Positions 18,782 through 28,210 of a stretch of DNA of 64,000 bases are shown piece by piece; within the stretch, counting starts at the first letter, position 1; each line of letters opens with the position of its first letter. The notes beneath the pieces are model-generated. The model was not told the DNA's origin. It did not search any database and saw nothing but the letters and a program-made list of their open reading frames with translations. Position numbers and translations under genes: made by a program. Origin of the DNA: Streptomyces alboniger (GTDB taxonomy: Bacteria > Actinomycetota > Actinomycetes > Streptomycetales > Streptomycetaceae); assembly GCF_008704395.1 (NCBI RefSeq), contig NZ_CP023695.1:1240001-1304000 (forward strand), written 5' to 3'.

Positions 18782-19112
18782 GTGCCCTTTGCCCTCTACC
18801 TGCTCGGACTCGCCGTCTTCGCGGCCCCTTCCCCTGCTGGTGTTCGGCTCACTCGCGCTGCTGGCCGGCTGGGTCCTCTTCGCGGTGACCGCGGCCCACC
18901 CGGTGGCCGCGGTCGTGCTCAACATGGGCGCCGCGCTCGGCCCTTGGTCCGGCGGACTCGCGCTCTCCGCGGGGCTCGGCTACCGCTCGCCGCTGTGGGT
19001 CAGCGCCCTCTTCGTGGCGCTGGCCCTGGCGCTCGGGGGCGCGGCACTCGTCCCGCGGCGCGGGGAGCGTGCGGCCGGGTCCCTCTTTTCGGGGAAGCGG
19101 CCGGTGCGCTGA
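18782..19112 (+). pseudogene. Decayed MFS (DHA1/Cmr-type) efflux transporter
   Basis: Translation from the GTG at 18782 gives VPFALYLLGLAVFA, a normal first helix of a DHA1 multidrug exporter. At about 18825 the match jumps to another frame (PLPLLVFGSLALLAGWVLFAVTAAHPVA) that belongs to the C-terminal half. A further internal loss then joins it to NMGAALGPWSGGLALSAGL and GYRSPLWVSALFVALALALGG, the eleventh and twelfth helices. Only about 110 of some 400 codons remain, in two frames. This is a relic with at least two deletions and a frameshift and cannot make a working transporter. The family assignment is from memory of the conserved C-terminal motif. Confidence 0.75.
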
Positions 19113-19147
19113 CGTCCGGGACGGCCCGGTACTGGGACCCTGCCCCC

Positions 19148-19852
19148 ATGGCGCAGTTGGAGCGGTTCGCAGAGACCAGGGCCCCGCGGCGCGGGGTCGA
19201 CGGCGTGGTGGAACGGATGCGCGCGCTCGGCGACGACTGGCCGCCGCGCGACGGGGTGGCCGTCTTCAACCGGGTCTATCTTTCGGTCACCGAGGAGGTG
19301 CACCGGAGCATCGGCCTCGGCGCCTTCGCCGACACCCGCGCCGCGACCACGCTGGGCGTCCGGTTCGCCGAGCGCTATCTGGCGGCCGTCGACGCCGCGG
19401 CGGACGGGTGCAGGCCGCCCGCGTGCTGGCGCCCGCTCTTCCAGTACCGGCGCCATCCCGGCGTACGCCCCCTACAGTTCGCCCTCGCGGGCATCAACGC
19501 GCACATCGGCCACGATCTGGCGCTCGCCCTCGTGGACGCCTGCCGCACGCTCGGCTGCGAACCGGCCGATCTGGAGGACGAGTTCGACCGCGTGGGAGAC
19601 ATCCTCGTCACGCTGGAGGAGCGCATCCGCGAGGAGCTGATGCCCGGCCCCGACCTCCTCCAGATCGGCGAACCGCTGACGCACCTGGCGGGTTCCTGGA
19701 GCCTGGAGCGGGCCCGGGACGGCGCGTGGGCGGCGGCCCGCACCCTGTGGGCGCTACGCGAACTCCCCGGCGTGGCCGGGGAGTTCGGGGAGCGGCTGGA
19801 CGGGGCGGTGGGCCTGGTGAGCCGGATCCTGCTCACCCCGCTCCCGGACTGA
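19148..19852 (+). CDS. DUF5995 family protein
   Basis: Predicted cytosolic helical protein of 234 aa. The signatures DGVAVFNRVYLSVTEEV, FADTRAATTLGVRFAERYLAAVDAA, CWRPLF and PLQFALAGINAHIGHDLALALV fit DUF5995. The conserved His pair and Asp in NAHIGHDL suggest a metal or active site, but the function is unknown. The ATG at 19148 is chosen because upstream codons belong to the MFS relic. It ends 17 bases from the convergent oxidase gene. Confidence 0.78.
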   Translation: MAQLERFAETRAPRRGVDGVVERMRALGDDWPPRDGVAVFNRVYLSVTEEVHRSIGLGAFADTRAATTLGVRFAERYLAAVDAAADGCRPPACWRPLFQYRRHPGVRPLQFALAGINAHIGHDLALALVDACRTLGCEPADLEDEFDRVGDILVTLEERIREELMPGPDLLQIGEPLTHLAGSWSLERARDGAWAAARTLWALRELPGVAGEFGERLDGAVGLVSRILLTPLPD

Positions 19853-19868
19853 GCGCGAGCGCCCGGGG

Positions 19869-21560
19869 TCAGTCCTCCGGCAGCTCGACCGGCGCGATCT
19901 CGTCGTACACGTCCCCCGGGCCGGGGTTCGTGGTGTCCGAGGCGCCGCCGAAGTGGTGCATCACGCCCCACACGGCGTTCAGCGCGGTCTGGATCGCGCC
20001 CTCGGCCCAGCCCGCCGTCCAGGAGATGTCGTCGCCCGCGAGGAAGATGCCCCGCTTGTCCTCGGGCAGACGGTCCTGCATGAAGTGGGTGAACAGGCGC
20101 CGCTGGTAGCGGTAGTGGCCCGGCAGGTTCGCCTTGAAGGCGCCCATGAAGTAGGGCTCGTTCTCCCACGAGACGGTCACCGGGTTGCCGATGATGTGGC
20201 TGCGGATGTCGACCTTCGGGTAGATCTCGCCGAGCGACTTGAGCATGACCTCCATGCGCTCGTTCGCCGACAGGGGCAGCCACTTCAGGCTGTCGTCGCA
20301 CCAGGTGTAGGAGAGGCAGATGACGGCGGGCTTGTCCGGACCGTCGTCCAGCAGGTAGGTGCCGCGCGTCATCCGGTCGGTGAGCGTCATCGACATGACG
20401 TCACGGCCGGTCTCCTCGTCCTTGTCCAGCCAGAACGGGCGGTCCACCGGCACGAACAGCTTCGAGCTCTCCATGTAGTGGGTGCGCTCCATCGCCGTCC
20501 AGTGGTCGATGGGGAAGAGCGAGTCGTCGCACTCGATCTTGGAGAGCAGCATCCACGACTGGGCGGTGAAGATCGCCGCCTGGTAGGTGCGGATGTCCCC
20601 GGAGGCGTCCGTGACGGTGACGCGGTTCCCGGCGGTACGGGTCAGGCGGGTCACGGCGGGCTTGGGCTCGCCCTCGTGCAGCGACTTCAGGGACGTACCG
20701 GGTGCCCAGTGCACGATCTTCTGCGGCTCGCGCTCCCACAGCCGCAGGGGCAGCTGCTGGCTGCCGCCGACGATGCCGCGGTGGTGGTCGTCGGCCTCGG
20801 TGTAGACGACGCGCAGGATCTCCAGGATGGAGTTGGGGAAGTCGGTGTCCCAGCCGCCGGTGCCGAAGCCGACCTGGCCGAAGATCTCGCGGTGGCGGAA
20901 GGACTTGAAGGCCTCGGAGTCGCAGAGGAAGCCGTAGAAGGTCTGGTTGTCGAGCTTCTCGACGAGCTTCGACCAGATCTCGCGGATCTTCGGCACGTCC
21001 CGCTCGCGCAGGGCGCGGTTCATGTCGGAGAAGTCGGCGCCCTCCTCCAGGCAGTCGGCCCACGCCTTGGCCACGTCGCGGTAGACCTGCGGCAGGTCCG
21101 CCACGGTCTCGGCGTAGTGCGACTCGCCCTTGAGGTCCACGACCGTCGAGGGGGTCGTCTCGGCGAGCGGGTTCGGGAACGCCCTGGTCTTCAGGCCCAC
21201 CAGGTCGATGTAGTGCTGGAGCGCCGTCGAGGACGGCGGGAAGCGCATCGCGCCCATCTCGGCGGTCAGGTCGCCGTCACAGCCCTCGAACCCGACGGTG
21301 CGCAGCCGGCCGCCGATCTGGTCGGCCTCGTAGACGACGGGCTTGAGGCCCATCTTCATCAGCTCGTACGCGGCCACGATGCCGGACAGCCCACCGCCGA
21401 TGACGGCGACCTCGGTGCCGTGCTCGGTCGCGGGTATCTGGCCGAGGCCCGCGGGGTGCGCGAGGTAGTCGTCGTACGCGTAGGGGAAGTCCGGGCCGAA
21501 CATGGTGATCGGCGGCTGCGCGTCGGTGTGCTGGATGGCGGTGGGCACCGTGGACGTCAT
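19869..21560 (-). CDS. Flavin L-amino-acid 2-monooxygenase, likely lysine 2-monooxygenase (DavB-like)
   Basis: FAD enzyme of 563 aa from the monoamine oxidase fold. The dinucleotide motif is VAVIGGGLSGIVAAYELM (about 48-66), the GG-doublet follows in GGRLRTVGFEG, and the C-terminal FAD motif is GIFLAGDDISWTAGWAEGA. The N-terminal ITMFGPDFPYAYDDYL and HPAGLGQIPA, and the C-terminal NAVWGVMHHFGG, are those I recall for Pseudomonas DavB, which converts L-lysine, O2 to 5-aminovaleramide, CO2 and water. Tryptophan 2-monooxygenase is the main alternative. It lies 50 bases after an amidase of the nitrilase family, the expected partner (DavA), which supports the pathway reading. Specificity is inferred. 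Confidence 0.75.
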   Translation of the reverse strand: MTSTVPTAIQHTDAQPPITMFGPDFPYAYDDYLAHPAGLGQIPATEHGTEVAVIGGGLSGIVAAYELMKMGLKPVVYEADQIGGRLRTVGFEGCDGDLTAEMGAMRFPPSSTALQHYIDLVGLKTRAFPNPLAETTPSTVVDLKGESHYAETVADLPQVYRDVAKAWADCLEEGADFSDMNRALRERDVPKIREIWSKLVEKLDNQTFYGFLCDSEAFKSFRHREIFGQVGFGTGGWDTDFPNSILEILRVVYTEADDHHRGIVGGSQQLPLRLWEREPQKIVHWAPGTSLKSLHEGEPKPAVTRLTRTAGNRVTVTDASGDIRTYQAAIFTAQSWMLLSKIECDDSLFPIDHWTAMERTHYMESSKLFVPVDRPFWLDKDEETGRDVMSMTLTDRMTRGTYLLDDGPDKPAVICLSYTWCDDSLKWLPLSANERMEVMLKSLGEIYPKVDIRSHIIGNPVTVSWENEPYFMGAFKANLPGHYRYQRRLFTHFMQDRLPEDKRGIFLAGDDISWTAGWAEGAIQTALNAVWGVMHHFGGASDTTNPGPGDVYDEIAPVELPED

Positions 21561-21610
21561 GGGGTACGGACTCCTTGCACGGAACTGAAAAGTCAGGTGG
21601 GGGGCGGGGC

Positions 21611-22408
21611 TCAGACGAGGGACGCGTACAGGCCGGGGCGGCGGTCGCGCAGGTAGGGGTTGGTCTCGCGGGACGCGCTCAGGAAGTCCGGGTCGACGTC
21701 GCCGATGACCAGCTCGGTGCCGCGGCCGGCGCGGGCGCGCGTCACGCCGTCGGGACCGGCCAGCGTGGAGAGCCCCACGAACTCGAACTCCCCTTCGGGG
21801 CCGACGCGGTTGACGTACGCGACGTACATCTGGTTCTCGAAGGCGCGCACCGGCACGACCGACTCGGCGACGAACTGGAAGGGGTGCATCTGCGCGGTGG
21901 GGACGACCAGGAGGTCGGTACCCGCGAGGCCGTGCGCGCGGACGTTCTCCGGGAACTCCACGTCGTAGCAGATCATGAGGCCGATGCGTACGCCGCCCAG
22001 CTCGGCCTGGACGACGGGCTGCTCACCGGGGGTGAAGGCGTCGCGCTCGAAGCAGCCGAAGAGGTGGGTCTTGCGGTAGTTCGCGAGGCGGGTCCCGTCG
22101 GGGCCGATCAGCTGCACGGAGTTGTAGACCACCTCGCCCTCGCGCTCGGGGTAGCCGTAGGCGACGCCGACCTGGTGGCGGACCGCGATCTCGGCGATGG
22201 CCTGCGCGGAGGCCCCGTCGGCGGGCTCCGCCAGGCGGGCCACATCGTCGCCGATGGCGTAGCCGGTGAGGAACAGCTCGGGCGCCACGAGCAGACCGGC
22301 GCCCGCGGCGGCGGCACGGCCCGCGGCCTCGTCGAGCGCCGTGAGGTTCTCGGCGACGGATCCGAGCTGCCCGGAACTCTGGAGCAGGGCGGTGCGCAGC
22401 GCAGGCAT
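21611..22408 (-). CDS. Carbon-nitrogen hydrolase (nitrilase superfamily), likely 5-aminovaleramidase
   Basis: Amidase of 265 aa. The nitrilase-fold triad is complete: Glu44 (VAPELFLTGY), Lys113 (YRKTHLFG) and Cys147 (LMICYDVEFPE). It would hydrolyse the amide made by the downstream flavin enzyme, releasing ammonia and, if lysine is the substrate, 5-aminovalerate (DavA role). It is the first gene of a two-gene minus-strand operon. Three TTGCGC boxes lie 85-145 bases upstream of its start, shared in design with the permease-Lrp operon. Confidence 0.82.
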   Translation of the reverse strand: MPALRTALLQSSGQLGSVAENLTALDEAAGRAAAAGAGLLVAPELFLTGYAIGDDVARLAEPADGASAQAIAEIAVRHQVGVAYGYPEREGEVVYNSVQLIGPDGTRLANYRKTHLFGCFERDAFTPGEQPVVQAELGGVRIGLMICYDVEFPENVRAHGLAGTDLLVVPTAQMHPFQFVAESVVPVRAFENQMYVAYVNRVGPEGEFEFVGLSTLAGPDGVTRARAGRGTELVIGDVDPDFLSASRETNPYLRDRRPGLYASLV

Positions 22409-22486
22409 GGCTGATCCTCAGGGCGTACGAAGGGGCAGGTGGGGTCCGTTAGACCGTACGGTCGGCGACCTCACCGGGACAAGGCT

Positions 22487-22552
22487 CGACCGTTGCGGGC
22501 AGCCGCACGATCTGTTGCGCGTGGCGGGCTCGGAGCGGCGATTCATTGCGCA
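22487..22552. promoter_or_regulatory. Three phased TTGCGC boxes upstream of the amidase operon
   Basis: Boxes of the form CGAT..(T/G)TTGCG(C/G): CGACCGTTGCGG (22487-22498), CGATCTGTTGCGC (22508-22520) and CGATTCATTGCGC (22539-22551). The TTGCG cores start at 22493, 22515 and 22546, i.e. spaced 22 and 31 bases, or two and three helical turns. The same box with spacings 21, 30 and 21 lies before the permease-Lrp operon. Best explained as operators of the linked Lrp-family protein. The rest of 22409-22794 holds no gene; GACCGGGTG is repeated at 22743-22779. Confidence 0.65.
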
Positions 22553-22794
22553 CGGGCCGGACGCCTCGCGTATCGGGGGCCGTGAGCCTCATCATCCGGG
22601 CCCGCGCGCCTCACGTATCAGGCGCGTCAGCCCACAGGCGCAGGCCCGCGCGGCTTCCCCCGCCGTGCGGCGGAGACAGGGTGACGCCCGTGGCCGGACG
22701 TGCCGGACCCCGCTTCCGCGAGAGCGTGATCCCACCCGGAGAGACCGGGTGCCCGGGAAGACCGGGTGAACGCCTCGCAGACGGAGGGCTTGCC

Positions 22795-23424
22795 ATGAGC
22801 CGTACGACCACCGACCGCTCCCTCAGCCGCCACCGCGCCCTCGCGGTGGGCGCCGCGCTCCTGATGACCGCGGGGGCGGCCGGTGCGGCCGTCGCGTCCG
22901 ACGGAGACGCCGCCCGCACCGGCAGCTCGGCCTCCGCGCCGCACAGCGCGGAGCGGGCCGAGAAGCGCGAGGCCGCGGCGCTGACCGGCTCGGCGAAGAT
23001 GTACCGCAAGACCACCGAGGACGTGACGTTCACCTTCGACGCGCATCTGGCGGCGAGGAACAACGGCGACCCGTCGAAGGCGACCGGCACCTTCCGCTTC
23101 GTCCACCTCGACAGGCCGGGCGGCAAGGGCGGCTGGGCGAAGGGCCGCATCGACTGCCTGATGACGGGCGGCAAGGTCGCCACGACGACCGGCATCATCA
23201 CCGACACGAACATCAGGGAGATCAAGGGCGGCCGGGTGGGCTTCACGGTCCACGACCGGGGCATAACGGACCGCGTGGGCTACAGCTGGGCGGGCGTGGG
23301 CGGGCCCGACGGCACGAAGAACCTCCCCAAGTGCACCAGCTCGGCCCCGCACGAGAAGGTGCGGACGGGCACGGGCGACTTCCAGGTGCTCCCGTGGAAG
23401 GTCCCGTACCCGACGGGCGACTGA
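22795..23424 (+). CDS. Secreted protein of unknown function
   Basis: Protein of 209 aa with a Sec-type signal peptide (basic start, hydrophobic LAVGAALLMTAGAAGAAVA, cleavage near residue 35). After a short charged stretch comes a compact beta-rich domain (VTFTFDAHLAARNNG... FRFVHLDRPGGKGGWAKGRIDC... GFTVHDRGITDRVGYSWAG) with two cysteines that could form a disulfide. I recognise no family. ATG at 22795 follows GGAGGG. It is divergent from the amidase operon. Confidence 0.65.
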   Translation: MSRTTTDRSLSRHRALAVGAALLMTAGAAGAAVASDGDAARTGSSASAPHSAERAEKREAAALTGSAKMYRKTTEDVTFTFDAHLAARNNGDPSKATGTFRFVHLDRPGGKGGWAKGRIDCLMTGGKVATTTGIITDTNIREIKGGRVGFTVHDRGITDRVGYSWAGVGGPDGTKNLPKCTSSAPHEKVRTGTGDFQVLPWKVPYPTGD

Positions 23425-23458
23425 CACCGCACCGGGAACTGGACAGTCCCACCGGAAC

Positions 23459-23914
23459 CTAGGCGGGGGACCCCGAGGAGAACCGTCGCATCAACGGCGA
23501 GAGAACCAGAACGGACTTCGTCCGCTCGACGAACGGCTCCCCCGCGATCCGTTCGAGCACCCGCTCGAAATGCCGCATGTCCGCGGCGAAGATCTGGACG
23601 ATCGCGTCCGCGTCCCCGGTGACGGTGGACGCGGACGCGACCTCCGGATAGCGCTCAAGCCCTCGCTTGATCGCCTCCGGCGAGGTGTTGCGGCGACAGT
23701 AGATCTCGATGAACCCCTCGGTCTCCCAGCCGAGAGCCGCGGGGTCCACCCGCACGGTGAACCCGGTGATGGCGCCCGTCGCCCGCAGCCTGTCCACGCG
23801 CCGCTTCACGGCGGGCGCGGAGAGTCCGACCAGCTGGCCGATGTCGGCGTAGGAGCGGCGGGCGTCCTCGGCGAGGGCGTGCACGATGCGTTCGTCGAGA
23901 TCGTTCAGTCGCAC
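23459..23914 (-). CDS. Lrp/AsnC-family regulator
   Basis: Regulator of 151 aa. The N-terminal HTH is MRLNDLDERIVHALAEDARR... IGQLVGLSAPAVKRRVDRL, and the C-terminal RAM domain includes VASASTVTGDADAIVQIFA. These proteins form octamers that wrap DNA across phased sites and sense amino acids. It is the second gene of an operon with the amino-acid permease (10 bases apart), so it probably senses the permease's substrate. The phased TTGCGC boxes at 22487-22552 and 25541-25625 are the likely targets (inference). Confidence 0.88.
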   Translation of the reverse strand: MRLNDLDERIVHALAEDARRSYADIGQLVGLSAPAVKRRVDRLRATGAITGFTVRVDPAALGWETEGFIEIYCRRNTSPEAIKRGLERYPEVASASTVTGDADAIVQIFAADMRHFERVLERIAGEPFVERTKSVLVLSPLMRRFSSGSPA

Positions 23915-23924
23915 GGGGGGTGGA

Positions 23925-25394
23925 TCACTTCTCTGCTGTGGCCAATCGGGAGCGGCTCATGCCGTACAGGAAGTAGAACACGAGGCCGACGGCCATCCAG
24001 ACACCGAAGACCGTCCAGGTGATGGAGTCGAGGCTGAACATGTTGTACGCGCAGAAGCCGAAGCCGAGCACCGGGAAGAGCCAGCCGAGCGGCACCCGGA
24101 AGGTGCGCGGCATGTCGGGGCGGGTGCGGCGCAGCACGATCACGGCGATGTTGACCAGGCCGAACGCGAAGAGCGTGCCGATGCTGGTGGCGTCGACGAG
24201 CTTGCCGAGCGGGACGACCGACGCGAGCGCGGCGCAGAACAGCGAGACGATGACGGTGTTCACGCGGGGCGTGCCGGTCTTCTTGCTGACCTTGCCGAAC
24301 GCCTTGGGCACGAGGCCGTCGCGGGACATGGCGAACAGCACGCGGGTCTGGCCGTAGAGGACGGTCAGGACGACGGACGCGATGGAGATGACGGCGCCGG
24401 CGGCGAGCAGCGTGCCCCAGAAGCTCTGACCGCTGACGTCGTTCATGATCGCGGCGAGCGTGGCCTCGGAGCCCTCGAAGTCCTTCCAGTTCCAGGCGCC
24501 GACGGCGACCGCGGCGACCAGGACGTACAGCGCCGTGACGATGATCAGCGACAGCATGATGGCGCGGGGCAGGTCGCGCTGCGGGTTCTTGGCCTCCTCA
24601 CCGGCGGTGGAGGCGGCGTCGAAGCCGATGTACGAGAAGAAGAGGCTCGCGGCGGCGGCGCTGACGCCGGCCGTGCCGAGCGGCATGAAGTCGGAGTAGT
24701 TGCCGGACTTGAAGCCTATGAAGCCGATGGTGCAGAAGAGCACGAGCGCGGCGATCTTCACGATGACCATGACCGTGTTGGCCGTCGCCGACTCCTTGGC
24801 CCCGCCGAGCAGGAAGACCATGGCGAGCAGCACGACGATCAGGCCGGGCAGGTTGATGATCGCGCCGTCGACCTCGCCGGGCGCCGCGGAGAGCGCGTCG
24901 GGGATGGTGACGCCGATGGTCCCGTCGAGCAGTTCGTTGAGGTATTCGCCCCAGCCGACCGCGACCGCGGCGACCGATACGCCGTACTCCAGGACCAGGC
25001 ACCAGCCGCAGACCCAGGCGATGAGTTCACCCATCGTTGCGTACGCGTATGAGTACGAGGATCCCGCGACCGGTATGGAACCGGCCAGCTCGGCGTAGGA
25101 GAGGGCGGAGAAGAGGGCGGTGAGGCCGGCGATCACGAACGAGATGGTGACGGCGGGCCCGGCCTTGGGGACGCTCTCGCCGAGGACGACGAAGATGCCG
25201 GTGCCGAGCGTGGCCCCGATGCTGATCATGGTCAGCTGCCACATGCCGAGAGAGCGCCGGAGCGAGCCACCCTCGCCCTGGCCACCCTCCGCGACCAGGG
25301 CTTCGACGGGCTTGCGGCGCATGAGACGGCTGCCGAGGCCAGGGGCGCCCGGGGGGCTGGGGCGGTTCTGCGGGGGTGCGCCTTGGTCGAGCAC
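23925..25394 (-). CDS. APC-superfamily amino-acid permease (cationic amino-acid type)
   Basis: Membrane protein of 489 aa with about twelve to thirteen segments after a hydrophilic N-terminus of 50 residues. It has the APC substrate motif GATLGTGIFVVLGE in helix 1 and SYAELAGSIPVAGSSYSYAY in helix 3, as in the CAT/YfnA cationic amino-acid transporters. Lysine or a related basic amino acid would fit the adjacent catabolic genes, but specificity is inferred. GTG start at 25394. First gene of an operon with the Lrp-family regulator; four TTGCGC boxes lie 150-230 bases upstream. Confidence 0.85.
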   Translation of the reverse strand: MLDQGAPPQNRPSPPGAPGLGSRLMRRKPVEALVAEGGQGEGGSLRRSLGMWQLTMISIGATLGTGIFVVLGESVPKAGPAVTISFVIAGLTALFSALSYAELAGSIPVAGSSYSYAYATMGELIAWVCGWCLVLEYGVSVAAVAVGWGEYLNELLDGTIGVTIPDALSAAPGEVDGAIINLPGLIVVLLAMVFLLGGAKESATANTVMVIVKIAALVLFCTIGFIGFKSGNYSDFMPLGTAGVSAAAASLFFSYIGFDAASTAGEEAKNPQRDLPRAIMLSLIIVTALYVLVAAVAVGAWNWKDFEGSEATLAAIMNDVSGQSFWGTLLAAGAVISIASVVLTVLYGQTRVLFAMSRDGLVPKAFGKVSKKTGTPRVNTVIVSLFCAALASVVPLGKLVDATSIGTLFAFGLVNIAVIVLRRTRPDMPRTFRVPLGWLFPVLGFGFCAYNMFSLDSITWTVFGVWMAVGLVFYFLYGMSRSRLATAEK

Positions 25395-25540
25395 GCGCTG
25401 GCTCCTTCATCGCTGCCGGTGAGGGCGGCGAGGGACCCGTGGCACCCGTGTCTGAAGACGGGACCCACCGAGCAGGCAGTCCCCGCCACACCACGTACAG
25501 CGCCTGACTCTAGAGTCCACAGTTCCCGACCGTAATGCAG

Positions 25541-25625
25541 CAACCTTGCGCACTCGCGGCCGATCATTGCGCACTTCCAGCCCAGACGTCCGATCGTTGC
25601 GCGGTCCGTTTCGTCCATTGCGCTC
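25541..25625. promoter_or_regulatory. Four phased TTGCGC boxes upstream of the permease-Lrp operon
   Basis: Cores TTGCGC start at 25546, 25567, 25597 and 25618, spaced 21, 30 and 21 bases. The flanks are related: CAACCTTGCGCA, CGATCATTGCGCA, CGATCGTTGCGCG and CGTCCATTGCGCT. The spacing is close to whole helical turns and matches the 22/31 spacing upstream of the amidase operon. This suits an Lrp-type octamer. The remaining bases between 25395 and 25642 hold no gene. Confidence 0.7.
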
Positions 25626-25642
25626 CACCCCGGAAAACACGA

Positions 25643-25681
25643 AAAGGCGGGATGCGCCCTCAAGGGGCGCGTCCCGCCTTT
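25643..25681 (-). terminator. Strong hairpin terminator after guaB1
   Basis: Arms of 17 bases (25643-25659 and 25665-25681, one G:T pair) around a five-base loop. It begins 15 bases beyond the guaB1 stop and has A/T-rich ends on both strands (AAA...TTT), so it may work in both directions and isolate guaB1 from the permease promoter. Confidence 0.85.
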
Positions 25682-25696
25682 CAGGGGCGTGACGGA

Positions 25697-27205
<1,509 letters not shown>

Positions 27206-27323
27206 TCATTCTCCCATGCCGCCGGGGTTGTGCCGCCTGGGACGATCACCCAGGCAGATCACGGGGGCGATGGTCGGATCCTCCAAGAATCATCCAGGAG
27301 GGGACGCGAGCGGAGCACTCGGT

Positions 27324-27722
27324 TCAGCCCTCGCCACGCTCCGTGCCGACGGGCCCGAGCGCGAGGACGACCTCCAGGCCGGTCTCCGCGCCCCGCCAGT
27401 GCTCGACCGCCGAGGAGAACACCTCCTGGGCGGCCTCCCACTCCCCCGGCGCCTCCCGCGCGAACTCCTGCCACCCGGAGACGACGAGCAGCCGTCCACG
27501 CGCGCGTGGCGCCCACGACAGGTCGGTGAGGCAGTCGGCGAGGGCGTCCCAGTTCTGCCCGAACCAGTCGGGCAGCGCGAGGTCACGGGCGCACCGCTCC
27601 ATGAAGGCGGCCTTGTCCCGCACCCCGGCCAGGGAGAGCGCCGCGGTGGTCCAGCCGGCGCCGCGCGCGGCGTCGAGCACGGGTGCGAGGGGGTCGGGTG
27701 CGCTGTCTGCTCGGCCGGGCAT
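27324..27722 (-). CDS. Barstar-family ribonuclease inhibitor
   Basis: Protein of 132 aa with the barstar fold. The inhibitory helix and loop are clear in PDWFGQNWDALADCLTDLSW, where Asp59 and Asp63 match the barstar aspartates (Asp35/Asp39) that plug the RNase active site. It lacks a signal peptide, so it acts in the cytosol. Its start codon overlaps the stop of the RNase gene upstream (TAATG), so the inhibitor is made in coupling with its target. Long N-terminal extension relative to the 89-residue barstar. Confidence 0.88.
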   Translation of the reverse strand: MPGRADSAPDPLAPVLDAARGAGWTTAALSLAGVRDKAAFMERCARDLALPDWFGQNWDALADCLTDLSWAPRARGRLLVVSGWQEFAREAPGEWEAAQEVFSSAVEHWRGAETGLEVVLALGPVGTERGEG

Positions 27723-28111
27723 TACCTCAGCACCGCCTTGAAGGACGCGTAGTGGTCGTCGGTGTAGTAGATCTCGCCGCCGCTCCCGGTGACGATCCGC
27801 CGGGCCCCGCGGTCCCGCTCGCCGGGGGTGCGGACGGTGTACTCCCGGTAGTAGCCGCGCTTCTGCCGAGGCAGTTCCCGCTCGAAGTTGCTGAAGACGC
27901 TGCCGTCCTTCTCGTACGGGAACGGGCCCCCGTCATCAATGCGCCGCAACGTCCGCCGCGCCTCGCCGGGTAACGCACTGACCTTGACGGTGTCCATGCT
28001 GCGGGCCCAGCCGGGGACATCCCTCCCGGCATCCGACGAACACCCGCTCACCAGTACGACAAGACAGACCAGTACCGCCCCTACCACACGGGACACAAAC
28101 CGGTTCACCAT
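27722..28111 (-). CDS. Lipoprotein guanyl-specific ribonuclease (RNase Sa/barnase family)
   Basis: RNase of 129 aa. The N-terminal signal ends in a lipobox VSGC with Cys24, so the enzyme is predicted to be tethered outside the membrane. The catalytic set of RNase Sa is present: Glu90 (YYREYTV), Arg101 and Arg105 (ERDRGARRIVTG), and His120 (TDDHYASF). The core LPGEARRTLRRIDDGGPFPY...DGSVFSNFE is canonical. Streptomyces RNase Sa enzymes are normally free and hold a disulfide; this copy has no cysteines in the mature domain except the lipidated one. First gene of a toxin-inhibitor pair. Confidence 0.88.
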   Translation of the reverse strand: MVNRFVSRVVGAVLVCLVVLVSGCSSDAGRDVPGWARSMDTVKVSALPGEARRTLRRIDDGGPFPYEKDGSVFSNFERELPRQKRGYYREYTVRTPGERDRGARRIVTGSGGEIYYTDDHYASFKAVLR

Positions 28112-28129
28112 GCATCAGACCCTGCCATA

Positions 28130-28207
28130 GCACCCCGTCAGGGGCGCGGGACTGCGGCAAATGCGGCTCCGCCGCGTGGGCGCGACCAGCCCCCACCGTC
28201 CCGCAGG
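28130..28207. repeat. Streptomyces dispersed intergenic repeat
   Basis: The blocks CACCCCGTCAGGGGCGCGGG, ATGCGGCTCCGCCGCGTGG, GCGCGACCAGCCCCCACCG and CCCGCAG appear in this order. This is how I remember a GC-rich intergenic element found in very many copies in Streptomyces genomes. It fills the gap between the SorC regulator and the RNase gene and can fold into hairpins, so it may double as a terminator. Confidence 0.65.
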
Positions 28208-28210
28208 GAC

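Noticed and set aside
18549..19112. A separate small membrane protein gene
   Set aside because: Its C-terminal part is the tail of a broken MFS transporter, and the upstream part is non-coding sequence with inverted repeats.
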